A DNA stretch of 64,000 nucleotides from Methylobacter sp. S3L5C (GCF_022788635.1 NZ_CP076024.1:372001-436000), one strand, 5' to 3'; shown: positions 9,984 through 19,408, counted from the first letter of the stretch. Notes: a model not told the origin generated them from the letters alone. A program made the numbers and translations.

Positions 9984-10574
9984 ATGAACGAGCTCACTAA
10001 AAAATTATTAAATTATTTCCTGATAGGCGTGTTTGCTGTTATTCCTATTGTTATAGTGCTGCAAATTATTATTTTTGTAAAAGACTTGGTTGCCAACTTG
10101 TTTAACTTCGTTTACGGCTACTCTGATAACTATCTTTATACTATCGTGGTTTTTGCAGTCAGCTTTATTTTATTGGTTTGGATAGGTAGCACGACTGCCA
10201 AAAAAGGTCGTTCATGGATTATTAGCGCTTTTGATTTTATTATCGACAGAATTCCCTTTCTTAATACCATTTACCGTGTACTAAAAAAAGTTATCAATAT
10301 GCTTTCATCGCATGAACAAACCATGACCAAAGAAGTTGTTTATGTTGAATACCCTAAAGAAGGTCTTTGGGTACCTGCTTATGTAACCAACAAACACGAC
10401 GATAAATATATCTTGTTTGTCCCCACCTCACCCAACCCAACCTCCGGCTTTACAGTCATTGTTGATAAATCAAAACTAATCAAATCAGCGATGAATATAG
10501 AAGAAGCCACCAGTTTTATTGTCAGTGTTGGCGTTGATTACAACAAAGCCTCGGAAGCCAATCAATTACCTTAA
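9984..10574 (+). CDS. DUF502 inner-membrane protein
   Basis: This is a 196-residue protein of the DUF502 family, with no assigned biochemical function. Two N-terminal membrane segments (about residues 10-35 and 52-72) are followed by the family-typical GRSWIISAFDFIIDRIPFLN, then YVEYPKEGLWVPAYVTN and VPTSPNPTSGFTVIVDKSK. The soluble C-terminal part probably faces the cytoplasm. It stands alone, 50 bases upstream of a small lipoprotein gene on the same strand. Confidence 0.85.
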   Translation: MNELTKKLLNYFLIGVFAVIPIVIVLQIIIFVKDLVANLFNFVYGYSDNYLYTIVVFAVSFILLVWIGSTTAKKGRSWIISAFDFIIDRIPFLNTIYRVLKKVINMLSSHEQTMTKEVVYVEYPKEGLWVPAYVTNKHDDKYILFVPTSPNPTSGFTVIVDKSKLIKSAMNIEEATSFIVSVGVDYNKASEANQLP

Positions 10575-10624
10575 TAAACAAGGCTTGTTAAAATCGATAA
10601 ACTCTTGATAGGCAAGCGTAAACT

Positions 10625-10842
10625 ATGCAATTAATAGCTAAATTGAACGCATTGCTACTGCTTGTTATTGCTGTCACTGGTTGTAAAAAAAAGACAAGCA
10701 AGCCAAGGCACCGGATCCTGTTGCGTTTAAATCTCAAATGGAAGCCCTGGACAAAGCCAAACAAGTCGACCATCTACTCCAGGATAAAGCAGCACAGCAC
10801 CGAGAAACAATTGATGAAAGCACTAATGGCCAAGGGCATTAA
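10625..10842 (+). CDS. Small lipoprotein; full product needs a -1 shift at A AAA AAG
   Basis: The frame opens with a lipoprotein signal (MQLIAKLNALLLLVIAVTGC, lipobox VTGC, Cys20). A run of eight A's (10685-10692) comes directly after Cys20. Reading on without a shift gives a basic, unusual tail ending at 10855. A -1 shift at the in-frame heptamer A AAA AAG gives a plausible alanine- and aspartate-rich helical tail (DPVAFKSQMEALDKAKQVDH and on), ending at 10842 after 69 residues in all. Either a base is missing from the run (mutation or sequencing error) or this is a programmed frameshift. The function is unknown; outer-membrane anchoring is inferred. Confidence 0.6.
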
Positions 10843-10913
10843 CGCCTTCAAATAAAACAAAGAAGGCTTTTTCAACACTGAAACACCAATTACTTGAATA
10901 AAAGTCTTCTATT

Positions 10914-10967
10914 CACCACGAAGAACACAAATTTTTTATCTTGGATTCCCTTCTTGTCTTCGTGGTG
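10914..10967. repeat. Intergenic hairpin repeat (CACCACGAAGA type), copy 1
   Basis: An 11-bp perfect inverted repeat (CACCACGAAGA / TCTTCGTGGTG) encloses about 32 bases. The same arm sequence recurs at 21269-21325. Such ACCACGAAG palindromes are scattered in many proteobacterial genomes. Confidence 0.7.
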
Positions 10968-11004
10968 TTATGGCTTTAAATTGATGCCTGCAAGCCAATC
11001 GACA

Positions 11005-12006
11005 TTAGCCTTCCTGATGATAAGCGACAATACGTTCAACTTCGTTTTTTGACCCCAAAACCAGAGGTACCCGCTGATGAATACCCGTTGGTTGTATAGC
11101 AAGAATACGTTCGCGTCCGGTAGAACAGGCGCCACCGGCTTGTTCGATAATATACGCCATCGGATTGGCCTCATACATAAGACGTAACCTGCCGGGCTTT
11201 AACGGCTCGCGTAAATCCAGCGGATATAAAAATACGCCGCCACGCGTTAAAATTCGATAAACCTCGGCAACCAACGAAGCAATCCAACGCATATTAAAGT
11301 CTTTTCCGCGCGGACCTTCTGCCCCTTGCAAACATTCATCAATATAGCGCTGCACAGGCAACTCCCAGAAACGCTGGTTTGACATATTAATAGCAAATTC
11401 ACTGGTTTCTTCCGGGATTCTCATGCCTGGATGGGTCAGAATAAACTCACCGATATCCTGATCTAGCGTAAACCCGTTAACACCATGCCCCGTTGTTAAC
11501 ACCATCATCGTTGATGGTCCGTAAAGCACAAAACCGGCACAAACTTGCTCAATGCCTTTACGCAAAAAATCGTCAACGATTGGTTCAACGCCTTCACGGC
11601 AATGTAAAATAGAAAAAATAGTCCCCACTGCCAAATTAACATCAATATTCGAAGAGCCATCCAGAGGATCAAATAATGCTAGGTATTTGCCCTTGGGATA
11701 CTCGGCTGGAATGGCAATAATATCATCGACTTCTTCTGAGGCCATACCCGCCAGATGTCCAGTCCAGTTTAGTGCATTGACCATAATCTCATTGCTAATG
11801 ATGTCCAGTTTTTTTTGCACTTCACCCTGCACATTCTCAGACTCGGCACTCCCCAAAACACCCACAAGATTACCCTGATTAACCAGATGAGATATTTTTT
11901 TACAAGCCGTCACAATATTATTCAACAGCAGGGTAAAAGTGCCTGAAGCCCCCGGCAAATCACGCTGTTGCTCAATAATAAACTGGGTCAAGGATACTTT
12001 ATTCAT
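11005..12006 (-). CDS. fbp: Fructose-1,6-bisphosphatase, class I
   Basis: FBPase hydrolyses fructose-1,6-bisphosphate to fructose-6-phosphate for gluconeogenesis or sugar-phosphate cycling. The 333-residue length is standard. It has the metal site [14 protein letters not shown], the [14 protein letters not shown]-like region ([10 protein letters not shown]) and the C-terminal [14 protein letters not shown]. It is apparently monocistronic. Together with zwf, gnd and pgl further along, it equips the cell for pentose-phosphate or RuMP-type flux. Confidence 0.96.
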   Translation of the reverse strand: MNKVSLTQFIIEQQRDLPGASGTFTLLLNNIVTACKKISHLVNQGNLVGVLGSAESENVQGEVQKKLDIISNEIMVNALNWTGHLAGMASEEVDDIIAIPAEYPKGKYLALFDPLDGSSNIDVNLAVGTIFSILHCREGVEPIVDDFLRKGIEQVCAGFVLYGPSTMMVLTTGHGVNGFTLDQDIGEFILTHPGMRIPEETSEFAINMSNQRFWELPVQRYIDECLQGAEGPRGKDFNMRWIASLVAEVYRILTRGGVFLYPLDLREPLKPGRLRLMYEANPMAYIIEQAGGACSTGRERILAIQPTGIHQRVPLVLGSKNEVERIVAYHQEG

Positions 12007-12143
12007 TATTCTTTATATCTCCGTAGGTACTTTGTTATCGCAAATAATTATTTTTAGGCACCGACAACTATTACCTGCCAGCCCTTACAGTTATCTATGC
12101 TACCCGGACTAATCTGCACTGGCTGATCACTGGAGTATCCCTA

Positions 12144-12443
12144 TTAACCATTCTTGAATAGCACATTATAAATCTTAAAAAAAAGTATCGATGCAGCCAA
12201 CACCAAAGTGATTGCATTGGCAAAAACAATTGCTTCATCCGAGATATAAATGCCGTAGATTAACCAAAAGAACACGCCCAGCGTGAACAGACTATACATA
12301 CTCAGCGAAAGAGATGCGGTATCTTTGGTTTTTATTGTTAAAATAGCTTGAGGCAAAAAGGAGGCTGTTGTTAAGGTAGCGGCTACATAGCCAATCATTT
12401 CCGGCGTGATTATCATAGACCTGGTTTTATTTTTTGTTGGCAT
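12144..12443 (-). CDS. SemiSWEET-type sugar transporter (PQ-loop/MtN3)
   Basis: This 99-residue membrane protein has three predicted helices and the PQ-loop motif (SFLPQAILTIKTKDTASLS), matching bacterial SemiSWEETs that work as dimers to carry sugars. A second candidate start (MIITPEMIGY) lies 9 codons in. It lies upstream of fbp on the same strand, 137 bases away, so a link to sugar metabolism is plausible but unproven. Confidence 0.8.
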   Translation of the reverse strand: MPTKNKTRSMIITPEMIGYVAATLTTASFLPQAILTIKTKDTASLSLSMYSLFTLGVFFWLIYGIYISDEAIVFANAITLVLAASILFFKIYNVLFKNG

Positions 12444-12823
12444 AACCTGTATTACAGGGGCAACGGTGATAATTTTAAATCGTGAGTCTATTAGCTCACT
12501 ATAAACATGTCAACATCAGGAAACAGGGAATAATTTGTACAGCCAGGAATCCCTACCATCCCATAAAACAAAAAACCATCATCGGGTAGCTCGTAATAAA
12601 TAAACTGCCACAGATTCTCTGATAAATAATTTCAATGCCATCAGATACCAACCCTTGAAGGGATGTTACCTGTATGACCTTACAGCGACATAAATTAAAC
12701 GTTTAATTTCTGAAAATCTGTATGGTGCACTTGCGAGTTGTCTCAGGCATTATCATCAAGTAAACCATACCTATAGTCAAGGGCCTTGACAGAGTCATAT
12801 ATTTTGCAAGGCCCCCGTTATTT
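12444..12823. other. Intergenic, hairpin only
   Basis: This stretch of 380 bases has no recognisable gene. An 8-bp inverted repeat (GGGCCTTG / CAAGGCCC, 12781-12814) lies just 3' of the NlpE-like gene on the minus strand and could mark its transcript end, although no T-run follows. Confidence 0.45.
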
Positions 12824-13357
12824 CTAGTGAAAATGTATCTCGCGCGACTTTACCGTATCGCTGCTACGCAAAGCGTAGCTGTCTTCATCATCTCCCTTCA
12901 TCTTCGATCCATCAGTGTTAAGCAAAATCAGAGTACCTTCATCCTTAATAAGATATTGTCGAGTATCTGCTTTGTTACGCGGCGTTAAAATAACCGTATG
13001 CTTTTCCTCATTCCAGGTATATTTTCCTTTTTCATAAAACTCCCTTGACGATTCTTTTGCTGGCTGTGTAACCAAGAGATAATTATTATTATTCTTTAAA
13101 GACAGCGTTGATTTAATCCCGCTACAATCCTTGCAAGGCAGGTAACCGTAAAAAATACCATGAAAATCCAGGCTTTTATCGCTGGGTTCCACATGGACAG
13201 AATGATCCGTGTTTTGCTGATGGCTCTTAATACGTGCTTTGACAAAACTATCTTGCATTGTTGTATCTGTCGCTGCCATTGCAAGATTACCAGAAAGCAG
13301 CATAGTGAAAGAAATCAAGATCAGATGTTGTTTTAAGCATTTTTTTAATACTGGCAT
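12824..13357 (-). CDS. NlpE N-terminal-domain protein (copper/envelope stress type)
   Basis: This 177-residue exported protein has a signal peptide (about residues 1-29, ending LAMAA) without a lipobox, unlike E. coli NlpE. The NlpE N-terminal barrel is visible: FHGIFYGYLPCKDCSGIKST with the CxxC, then KYTWNEEKHTVILTPRN and LILLNTDGSKM. In the family such domains are tied to copper tolerance and surface sensing. Only the N-terminal domain is present. It stands alone next to decayed DNA. Confidence 0.75.
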   Translation of the reverse strand: MPVLKKCLKQHLILISFTMLLSGNLAMAATDTTMQDSFVKARIKSHQQNTDHSVHVEPSDKSLDFHGIFYGYLPCKDCSGIKSTLSLKNNNNYLLVTQPAKESSREFYEKGKYTWNEEKHTVILTPRNKADTRQYLIKDEGTLILLNTDGSKMKGDDEDSYALRSSDTVKSREIHFH

Positions 13358-13570
13358 ATAAGCTCCTGTTTTGATGGTTTCGGCTTGTTTCGTAACAGGC
13401 TAATATAACTGGAATCTTACCGAGGTCAAATAATATAACTCAATATAACTGCACTCAAAGTACTGTTTTTACACATTAACTTCAGACTATTACAGTGACT
13501 GGCTTACAGAAAACACAGGGATGGCGCTTAGCAACAAGTCGTTTGATGCGATAATTAAAAGCTTGACCGG

Positions 13571-13894
13571 ATGCTGAATGATTGCAAAAAAGATATGACA
13601 ACCTGTTGCTCAAAGGCAGAAAAAAGCAGATCAATATTTCAGGTTTACTTTGCTTTGGATAATCTATCAATGGCTACAGCTCAAACCAAGGTTGCAGGGG
13701 ATCAAGTGTACTCTACTTCCGGAAAAGAGCTTATTACTGTCAGTCAGGTTTTGTCTGCCGGGGATAATTTCTTTGATACGGGAGATAAAGCCTACCCTGC
13801 TGTAGATCATACTTTCAGTGCAGGTGGTAAAGCCTGTAAGACCTACTGCAACTCTGCATCACCGCCACTCATCCCTTCTCCAACACCAATCTAG
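13571..13894 (+). CDS. Doubtful ORF, unknown
   Basis: This 107-codon frame is rich in Cys, Ser and Gly, with loosely repeated units (SAGDN, STSGK, SAGGK; residues about 40-88). It has no signal peptide, no recognised domain and no obvious ribosome site. It lies in an otherwise gene-free 880-base region next to a broken gene and may be decayed or non-coding DNA. The remaining sequence to 14236 holds only short TAATAA-rich stretches. Confidence 0.2.
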   Translation: MLNDCKKDMTTCCSKAEKSRSIFQVYFALDNLSMATAQTKVAGDQVYSTSGKELITVSQVLSAGDNFFDTGDKAYPAVDHTFSAGGKACKTYCNSASPPLIPSPTPI

Positions 13895-14236
13895 ATACTA
13901 CCTATGTCATAGCAGCATTGCCTTGCTCCAATAAAGATATGCTCGACTGTAGCGCTGATATGATCTACCAGAGATTAGCATCCATCCACTTCTGTTTTGT
14001 ATTGATAGACGCTTAAGTGATGACCCTCTGCATATGGATTCTAAGACTCTAGCTTACTAATAACTGACTCTGTCTTATTAATAACAGGCCCCGCCTTAAT
14101 AATAAAGAGACAAATTGTTTAGTTGAAAAAATTAACGATACTCGAATTTACACCAACATAATTAACGCTTATCATTAGGCGACTTCAATCATTTAAATCT
14201 ATTATTGTTCGTTTAACGAGCCAAGCAGAGGTATTT

Positions 14237-14845
14237 ATGAGAACGCAAAAAGCAATCGTCAGTTTTACAAAAGTTAGAGACAGTGAATTAGTCAATACGG
14301 CGCAAATATCATTAATAAAATGACAATCAATCCTTATTTCACTGATCCGCAGCCACCCTTGATAACTATTCAGGAATATATAGCCGCCTACTCCGCTGCC
14401 TTGGTAAAGGCAAAAGACGGCAGCAAACAAGACACGGCGAATAAAAATGCCTGTCGGTTAACGCTGGAGACATCGCTTTTTACGTTAGGTAATTATGTTA
14501 ATTTGCTGGCAGAACACGATGTGGTTAAATTGGATAGTTCCGGTTTTCCTCTCTCCAAACTGCCGGAACCGATTGGTATTTTGGATGCGCCCAATTTAAC
14601 GGTGTACTACGGCAACAATCCGGGTGAAATCATCATTGAAATAAGCGTCGTACCCAAGGCATCGGGTTATATTGTGCTTTACTCACCTTTACCAGCCCCT
14701 GCGGAAAATGCTGAATGGTATGAAAAGTTGTTTTCCAGCACTAAAGGTACATTAACCAATTTAAAAAGCGAGACCAAATATATTTTTAAAGCGGCGGCTA
14801 TTAGTTCAGAGGCTAATACTGCTACCGCAAATATAAAAAACAAAG
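14237..14845 (+). pseudogene. Fibronectin type III-like protein, frameshifted and cut by an IS
   Basis: A frame with a good ribosome site starts at 14237 (MRTQKAIVSFTKVRDSELVN) and stops at 14321. The reading continues one frame back from 14320 (MTINPYFTDPQPPLI, then EYIAAYSAALVKAKDGSKQD and LLAEHDVVKLDSSGF). This order is what I recall of a family with an N-terminal helical segment followed by an FN3-like domain; the FN3-like part begins near GILDAPNLTV. The 3' end runs into an IS4-family element near 14845, so the C-terminus is lost. The frameshift could also be a translationally coupled pair. Confidence 0.6.
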
Positions 14846-15259
14846 TCAGAGGCTTAAATATGCCTCGTTTCTTGGCACCATCAGCAAAGGAAAGGGTTTT
14901 GGTCGGCGTTTGACTGCCCTTGGCTGGCTCTTACGTTTTTGTTTTCCAATGGCCGTTGATGCCATCGCTTTTAATAATTCACGCAAGGCGCTTATGAGTT
15001 GGTTCCCTGTCAAGCCTACCATCTGCTTGGCGGCTTGAATGACCAGTTGCACTGCTGACCTGAAACTCAGTTGGCGGGGTATCTTCTCATGCAGGCTGGC
15101 TGCCTGTGCCAAATTGCCACGAATGATGTTGTATGCCAATAAGTGGATAGCTATCTCCTTGTTTAACATGTCAGGTTTTTTGCACCGTAATATTTCCATG
15201 CCCATATTGGTTTTGATTAAACGAAAATCCAGCTCAATTTTCCAGCGCTGTTTATAAAG

Positions 15260-16677
15260 CAATACTTCGGACAGTTTACGCAGCGATAGCCCCATAGTTA
15301 CAGAGGTCTGTAAAGCCTTGACTGGATTTTATGGCAGTAAAGTCGATCCCTAAGTGGCAAGAAAACCTTTCCAATAAATGGGCGTTGAATTTACGGGTCT
15401 TCCAACTGGCGATCGAAATAACATGGCGACCTGAGCCTTCCACGGCCTGTTGCCGGTCTTCCAGACGCAGCAAATTCAGTGCGGCCAGTGAAGCATTGAA
15501 ATGGAAGTCCAACTTTGCTTCGGAAGTCGCTTGGCAATCGCATAGTCCAGTGTATTGCTTGGCATCGCGAAACACGAACTCAATCTGAAATCTTGCTTTG
15601 TAATAGCGCAGGATGTCCAGCACCGCACAGTCAGTGTCAGTGCAAAATAATAATGCCGTATAGGTTTTGCCTTTTTCTTCTCGCACAATATAGACAATCC
15701 GCAGATTACGTTTGAACGTTGGCGAATTGACGATAGCGGTATAGACGCGCTGGCCATCGATTTCTCCTGCCAGATCAAAGCGTCACAAATCATCGAAACA
15801 ACCCTTGCCTGCGTAATTGCGCAGTCGACCTTTGGCTTTTTGTTCACCGATATATAGCCAGCGCAGATCGGCATCATTCCGTAACTTACTGGCCACGTAC
15901 AGGCCATGTTCCACCACGCCATTAATAAACTTGGTCTTCGCGTAAAAGCTGTCCGCGACCAGATAACGGATTTTCCCTAACAGTCCCTTGGTATCGCGTT
16001 TGATGTGATCAAGGTAGCTATCTACCCGGGTGATCCGGGTTTCTTTGGGCGTTTTCTCGGCTTTGCTCTTCGGTGTCTTCTCGACATCTTGAGCCACCTT
16101 GGTTTCGCTATTTACGGTCGACTCTTTGACGACTTCAGCTACCTTCGGTGCTTTGGGCAAAGCGGGCGTTTGATAAGCCGACAGCGTATAGGCTGTGTTG
16201 TGTGTCACATCCACCAAGGCCAGCAGTGAAATTTCCAGTCCGCGTTCCGCTTGTCCCTGTGAACCGTTCCAAAACCAGTCCAGGCCGTAACTGCTGCGAC
16301 CGCTTTTAGGTAAAAAGCTGGCATCAATTGCTGCTACCCATTCACCCTTATCAGTTAAATCTTTCAAGCTCAGCAAATTGAAGGTAACAAAATCGAACGA
16401 GCGACGAAACCATCTCGAAAAGGTTTTTTCATTCAGAGCACTATAACGGCCAAGGTTTCGGAAATTCACCCGTCCCGGCAGATACGTCAGGGTTGTTAGC
16501 AAGATGAACATAAACTTACGTTGCGGTTTTGCTACACTGGACATTTACTGCAGAATGGGTACTATTAAGTACATGGAAGCCTTTGGCGTGTTGGGCTGTT
16601 ATCGTCGTTGACTACATCTTCCCACGCTGCAGGCTTCCAGACTATTTTTAATCAAAGCAAAACTGTCCAAAGTATTG
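15260..16677 (-). mobile_element. Nested IS, 1418 bp, with 6-bp target duplication
   Basis: Terminal inverted repeats CAATACTTCGGACAGTTT (left) and CAATACTTTGGACAGTTT (right, reverse strand) match at 17 of 18 positions. The element is flanked on both sides by ATAAAG (15254-15259 and 16678-16683), the duplicated target. Removing the element and one repeat restores the reading frame of the outer IS4 transposase. This gives exact ends and shows it inserted after the outer element. Confidence 0.9.
15276..16544 (-). pseudogene. Transposase of the nested IS, with in-frame TGA
   Basis: This DDE transposase of the IS4-like superfamily would be about 422 residues. Residues 1-253 include AIDASFLPKSGRSSYGLDWF (first Asp), the segment GQAERGLEISLLALVDVTHN, a charged linker rich in Lys/Pro/Glu, and YLVADSFYAKTKF (second Asp). 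An in-frame TGA at 15783-15785 interrupts it, and the same frame continues with RFDLAGEIDGQRVYTAIVNS and the YKARFQIEFVFRDAKQYTGL region holding the catalytic Glu. Only the stop codon separates the halves, so this is a point nonsense change, not a frameshift. Confidence 0.85.
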
Positions 16678-17262
16678 ATAAAGCATAGCCAGCTCTTGCT
16701 TATGAAAGCCCTTTGCATTCAGTAAGGTGGTCAAATAGATTCTGCCGTTTACCGCAAACTCTCGGACGGTAATCGATTCCGGCAAGTCGCTATAATCCTG
16801 CTTGGACATCCACACCGGTTTCCGTTTGGGTTTCGTCCAGTCAATCAAATGATCTATTGCACCCAGGTAGACACCCAAGCTGAAATCTACTTTTTTCCGG
16901 GCATGTAGTGGAAATAGCACAGGAATTCCACGAGCCTGCAAGAGCGCAATAATGGCGAAGGTACAGTAATAGCGGTCTGCCATCAGCAAGTCTCCAGCTG
17001 ACAAGCTGCCAAACAGTTGACTGAGTAACGATGTTTCGCCAGTTCCCTTGCCTTAATAGGCTCCCAAGCTATAGTCGAGCACGGTTCCTGCAGCCAAAGA
17101 AATCAACACAACCATGCGAGCAATCGGAAAGCCCAAGCCAGGCTTTTGACTATCCAGCTGAGGAAAGTCTGCCTGATTCTCTGGTGTATCTGGCATTTGC
17201 ACCGTTGCTCCATCAGTAAGGACTAAAGTGGACCCCATTGTCCAGACAATATTTAAGCCTAA

Positions 17263-18216
17263 TTAAGAGGGCATCGATTCCGTTACAGCAGATTGGCGCT
17301 GTCCCACTTCTTCTTTTGAAGAAACCCGTTTGTCACTAAAATGATCAACTACTTTTACGCCGCCGCCGATGCCTGTCTGATAAACTTCATTGGGCGTTTT
17401 ATAGCTCAATGCCTGGTGAAACCGCTCACTGTTATAGAATATAAAGTACGCGGTCAGACCCAACAACAGTTCAGGCACAATGACATAGTTTTTCGGGTAA
17501 ATGTCCTCGTATTTGACACTACGCCATAGCCGTTCAACAAAAATATTGTCCAAGGCACGACCCCGACCGTCCATACTAATCTTACAGCTGTGTTCCAGTA
17601 ATTTATTGACCCATAAGGTGCTGGTAAACTGCGATCCCTGATCGGTGTTAAAAATTTCTGGTGCGTCATATTGATTAAGCGCCTCAGTCAAACAGTCCAG
17701 GCAAAAACCAACATCCATGGTGTTTGAAACCTTCCACGCCAACACTTTACGACTGTACCAATCAATGATTGCGACCAGATACATAACGCCATGCGCGAGT
17801 CGTATATAAGTTATATCCGTACTCCAGACCTGATTCGGTCGGACAATAGCTAATCCTCTGAGTAAATACGGATAAACCTTATGTTGCGGATGTTTTTTAC
17901 TGGTATTAGGACCAGGCACCATGGCAACCAACCCCAGTATTTGCATCAAACGCTGCACTCGTTTTCGGTTCACGCCATGCCCTTGTCCGCGTAGCCAGAC
18001 TGTCATTTTCCTGCTGCCATAAAAAGGATGGCGGGTATATTCTTCATCCAGCAAGCGCAGCAATAACAGCTCGTATTCATTCACAACTACTGTCTTGTTA
18101 GCGTAGACGGTGGATCGGGCAATACTCGCTAATTTACACTGCCGAACCAACGCCAGTTCATCATGGGGATCGATCCAGCTCTGTCTTTCGCTTAAAAACT
18201 GATTCCTGACTTTTTT
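17263..18216 (-). CDS. IS3-family transposase OrfB (integrase core)
   Basis: OrfB carries an intact rve/DDE integrase core: WSTDITYIRLAHGVMYLVAI (first Asp), FNTDQGSQFTS (second Asp) and DNIFVERLWRSVKYEDIY (Glu). The HTH-like upstream part reads LVRQCKLASIARSTVYANK. An open frame runs back to a TAG at 18217-18219, and orfA upstream is in the same frame, so only this stop separates them. The true start of OrfB is uncertain; a TTG at 18148-18150 is possible. Confidence 0.85.
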   Translation of the reverse strand, partial: KKVRNQFLSERQSWIDPHDELALVRQCKLASIARSTVYANKTVVVNEYELLLLRLLDEEYTRHPFYGSRKMTVWLRGQGHGVNRKRVQRLMQILGLVAMVPGPNTSKKHPQHKVYPYLLRGLAIVRPNQVWSTDITYIRLAHGVMYLVAIIDWYSRKVLAWKVSNTMDVGFCLDCLTEALNQYDAPEIFNTDQGSQFTSTLWVNKLLEHSCKISMDGRGRALDNIFVERLWRSVKYEDIYPKNYVIVPELLLGLTAYFIFYNSERFHQALSYKTPNEVYQTGIGGGVKVVDHFSDKRVSSKEEVGQRQSAVTESMPS

Positions 18217-18503
18217 CTAGTGCCCCGTGCGGATATTAAGCCAGTCCAGTTCCATATTAAGCTGACCAATCTTGGCATACAATCGTACCGGATCGCTCTG
18301 AGGATCAAGGGGCTTCGAGCCACGCTTTACCTCAAACAGTTGGCTGGCATTTTCTAATAAGGCCTTCTTCCATAAACCAATTTGGGTAGGATGAACGCCA
18401 TACTCTTGAACAATCTCATTTACCGTTTTTTGCTCCTTCAAAGCTTCTAACGCTATTTTAGCTTTTTGTGCCCCGTCAAAATCTTACGTTTTTTTTCACT
18501 CAT
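18217..18503 (-). pseudogene. IS3-family OrfA, frameshifted
   Basis: The start at 18503 gives MSEKKRK and then goes out of frame. One base appears to be missing around 18478-18485, because the next frame reads FDGAQKAKIALEALKEQKTV, the expected continuation. From there an HTH follows (NEIVQEYGVHPTQIGLWKKA) with a coiled segment (KIGQLNMELDWL). It ends in an unusual NIRTGH and a TAG where related proteins run on into OrfB. Confidence 0.7.
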
Positions 18504-18566
18504 TCCTGTCTACTTTTTTTATGGAAGACACCATCTTAATCGACTGTCCGGATTTTGGGGTCCACT

Positions 18567-19190
18567 ATACAAAGCTTTCTGTGTTTTAGTGACTTAAAGC
18601 TTCCACTGTTCAGTTATACAGCGTGTCTTGAGTTTTTAAGCAAGGCTTACGTAGCTGTCTTTCAGGTAAGATAGTGCGCTTATTTTGTTTCGTTGGGGGG
18701 TATTTTCAGCGCTAAAGGGTGTTGTTTTACTTTTTTTACCGTTTTGGTCAGACGGAAAAAACTTGAATACATTGAATGAAGAAATATCTTGGGGGGGGAT
18801 GTGTATTTGAATTAGATGTGGAACAACTTGCTTTAGGTAGAAAGGTTTTGTATGCAGTGTTAAACGAGCATGATTGAATTAGATTGAGCTTATCGACGCT
18901 GGAACCTATTGGGCGGGGTAAAAGTGACTTAACGTTGATACTTTGCAAGACATTATGGAGGACTGAGTGACCGGAAAAGGCCGGAGATGAACCGAAAAGT
19001 AGTCGTTTGATAGCGCTAAAATCTGGCTTGATGAACAATGAACAGTTTATTCGTGAGCGTTACTAACAATAACCTATTTACGTCACATCGCTGTTTTACG
19101 CCAAGAATGAGAGGGTGACACAGAACAATTATGACCGAACCGGAGTAAGCCGGAAGCCGCTCGGCCCAGCGGAGGACCGGAGAGCACAAA
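18567..19190 (+). other. Decayed DNA between the IS3 element and tRNA-Phe
   Basis: No intact gene is present. From about 18776 to 19062 one plus-strand frame reads like degraded coding DNA (FELDVEQLALGRKVLYAVLN, then RLSLSTLEPIGRGKSDLTL), interrupted by TGA codons and preceded by a run of eight G's. The family is not recognised. The rest is low in information. Confidence 0.3.
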
Positions 19191-19191
19191 T

Positions 19192-19221
19192 AAAAAAGGC
19201 CCCGATTAAATCGGAGCCTTT
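19192..19221 (-). terminator. Terminator of the tRNA-Phe pair
   Basis: On the minus strand AAAGGCTCCGATT and ATCGGGGCCTTT form a stem with one mismatch, followed by TTTTTT. It lies 8 bases after the second tRNA and is a good intrinsic terminator. Confidence 0.8.
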
Positions 19222-19229
19222 AGAATTCA

Positions 19230-19305
<76 letters not shown>

Positions 19306-19332
19306 TTTTTGAGGTGTTGCTTGTTTTTGCAG

Positions 19333-19408
<76 letters not shown>

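Larger units (their letters stand above)
14846..17226 (-). mobile_element. IS4-family element (outer), 5'-truncated and interrupted
   Basis: The transposase reads leftward in two blocks that join perfectly if the inner IS is removed. The right block (about 17226-16678) has LTDGATVQMPDTPENQADFP, GLGFPIARMVVLISLAAGTV and GDLLMADRYY. The left block (15253-14846) has YKQRWKIELDFRLIKTNMGM and ends in EAYLSL. Three lesions exist: loss of about 110 N-terminal codons at the IS3 junction (17226), an in-frame TAA at 17053-17055, and insertion of the inner IS after the codons for ELAMLY. The exact left terminus is not defined; the transposase stop codon is at 14846-14848. Confidence 0.75.
17227..18566 (-). 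mobile_element. IS3-family element, degraded
   Basis: The ends AGTGGACCCCATTGTCCAGA (left, from 17227) and AGTGGACCCCAAAATCCGGA (right, reverse strand, from 18566) form imperfect inverted repeats and enclose orfA and orfB. No matching target duplication is visible, which fits a rearrangement with the truncated IS4 element on its left. Length is about 1340 bp. Confidence 0.8.

Noticed and set aside
15476-15922. 148-codon leftward ORF inside the inner IS
   Set aside because: It is in a different frame from the conserved transposase, and its residues do not match the DDE family; the real frame is interrupted only by a TGA.
16648-17004. Separate 118-codon leftward gene
   Set aside because: It is the middle of the outer IS4 transposase: it continues the frame after the TAA at 17053 and its last residues are read from the end of the inner IS.
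14843-17257. 12-base match AGGCTTAAATAT / ATATTTAAGCCT taken as ends of one transposon
   Set aside because: The right copy lies inside the IS3 element, beyond its terminal repeat, so it cannot be the end of the outer IS4 element; probably coincidence.
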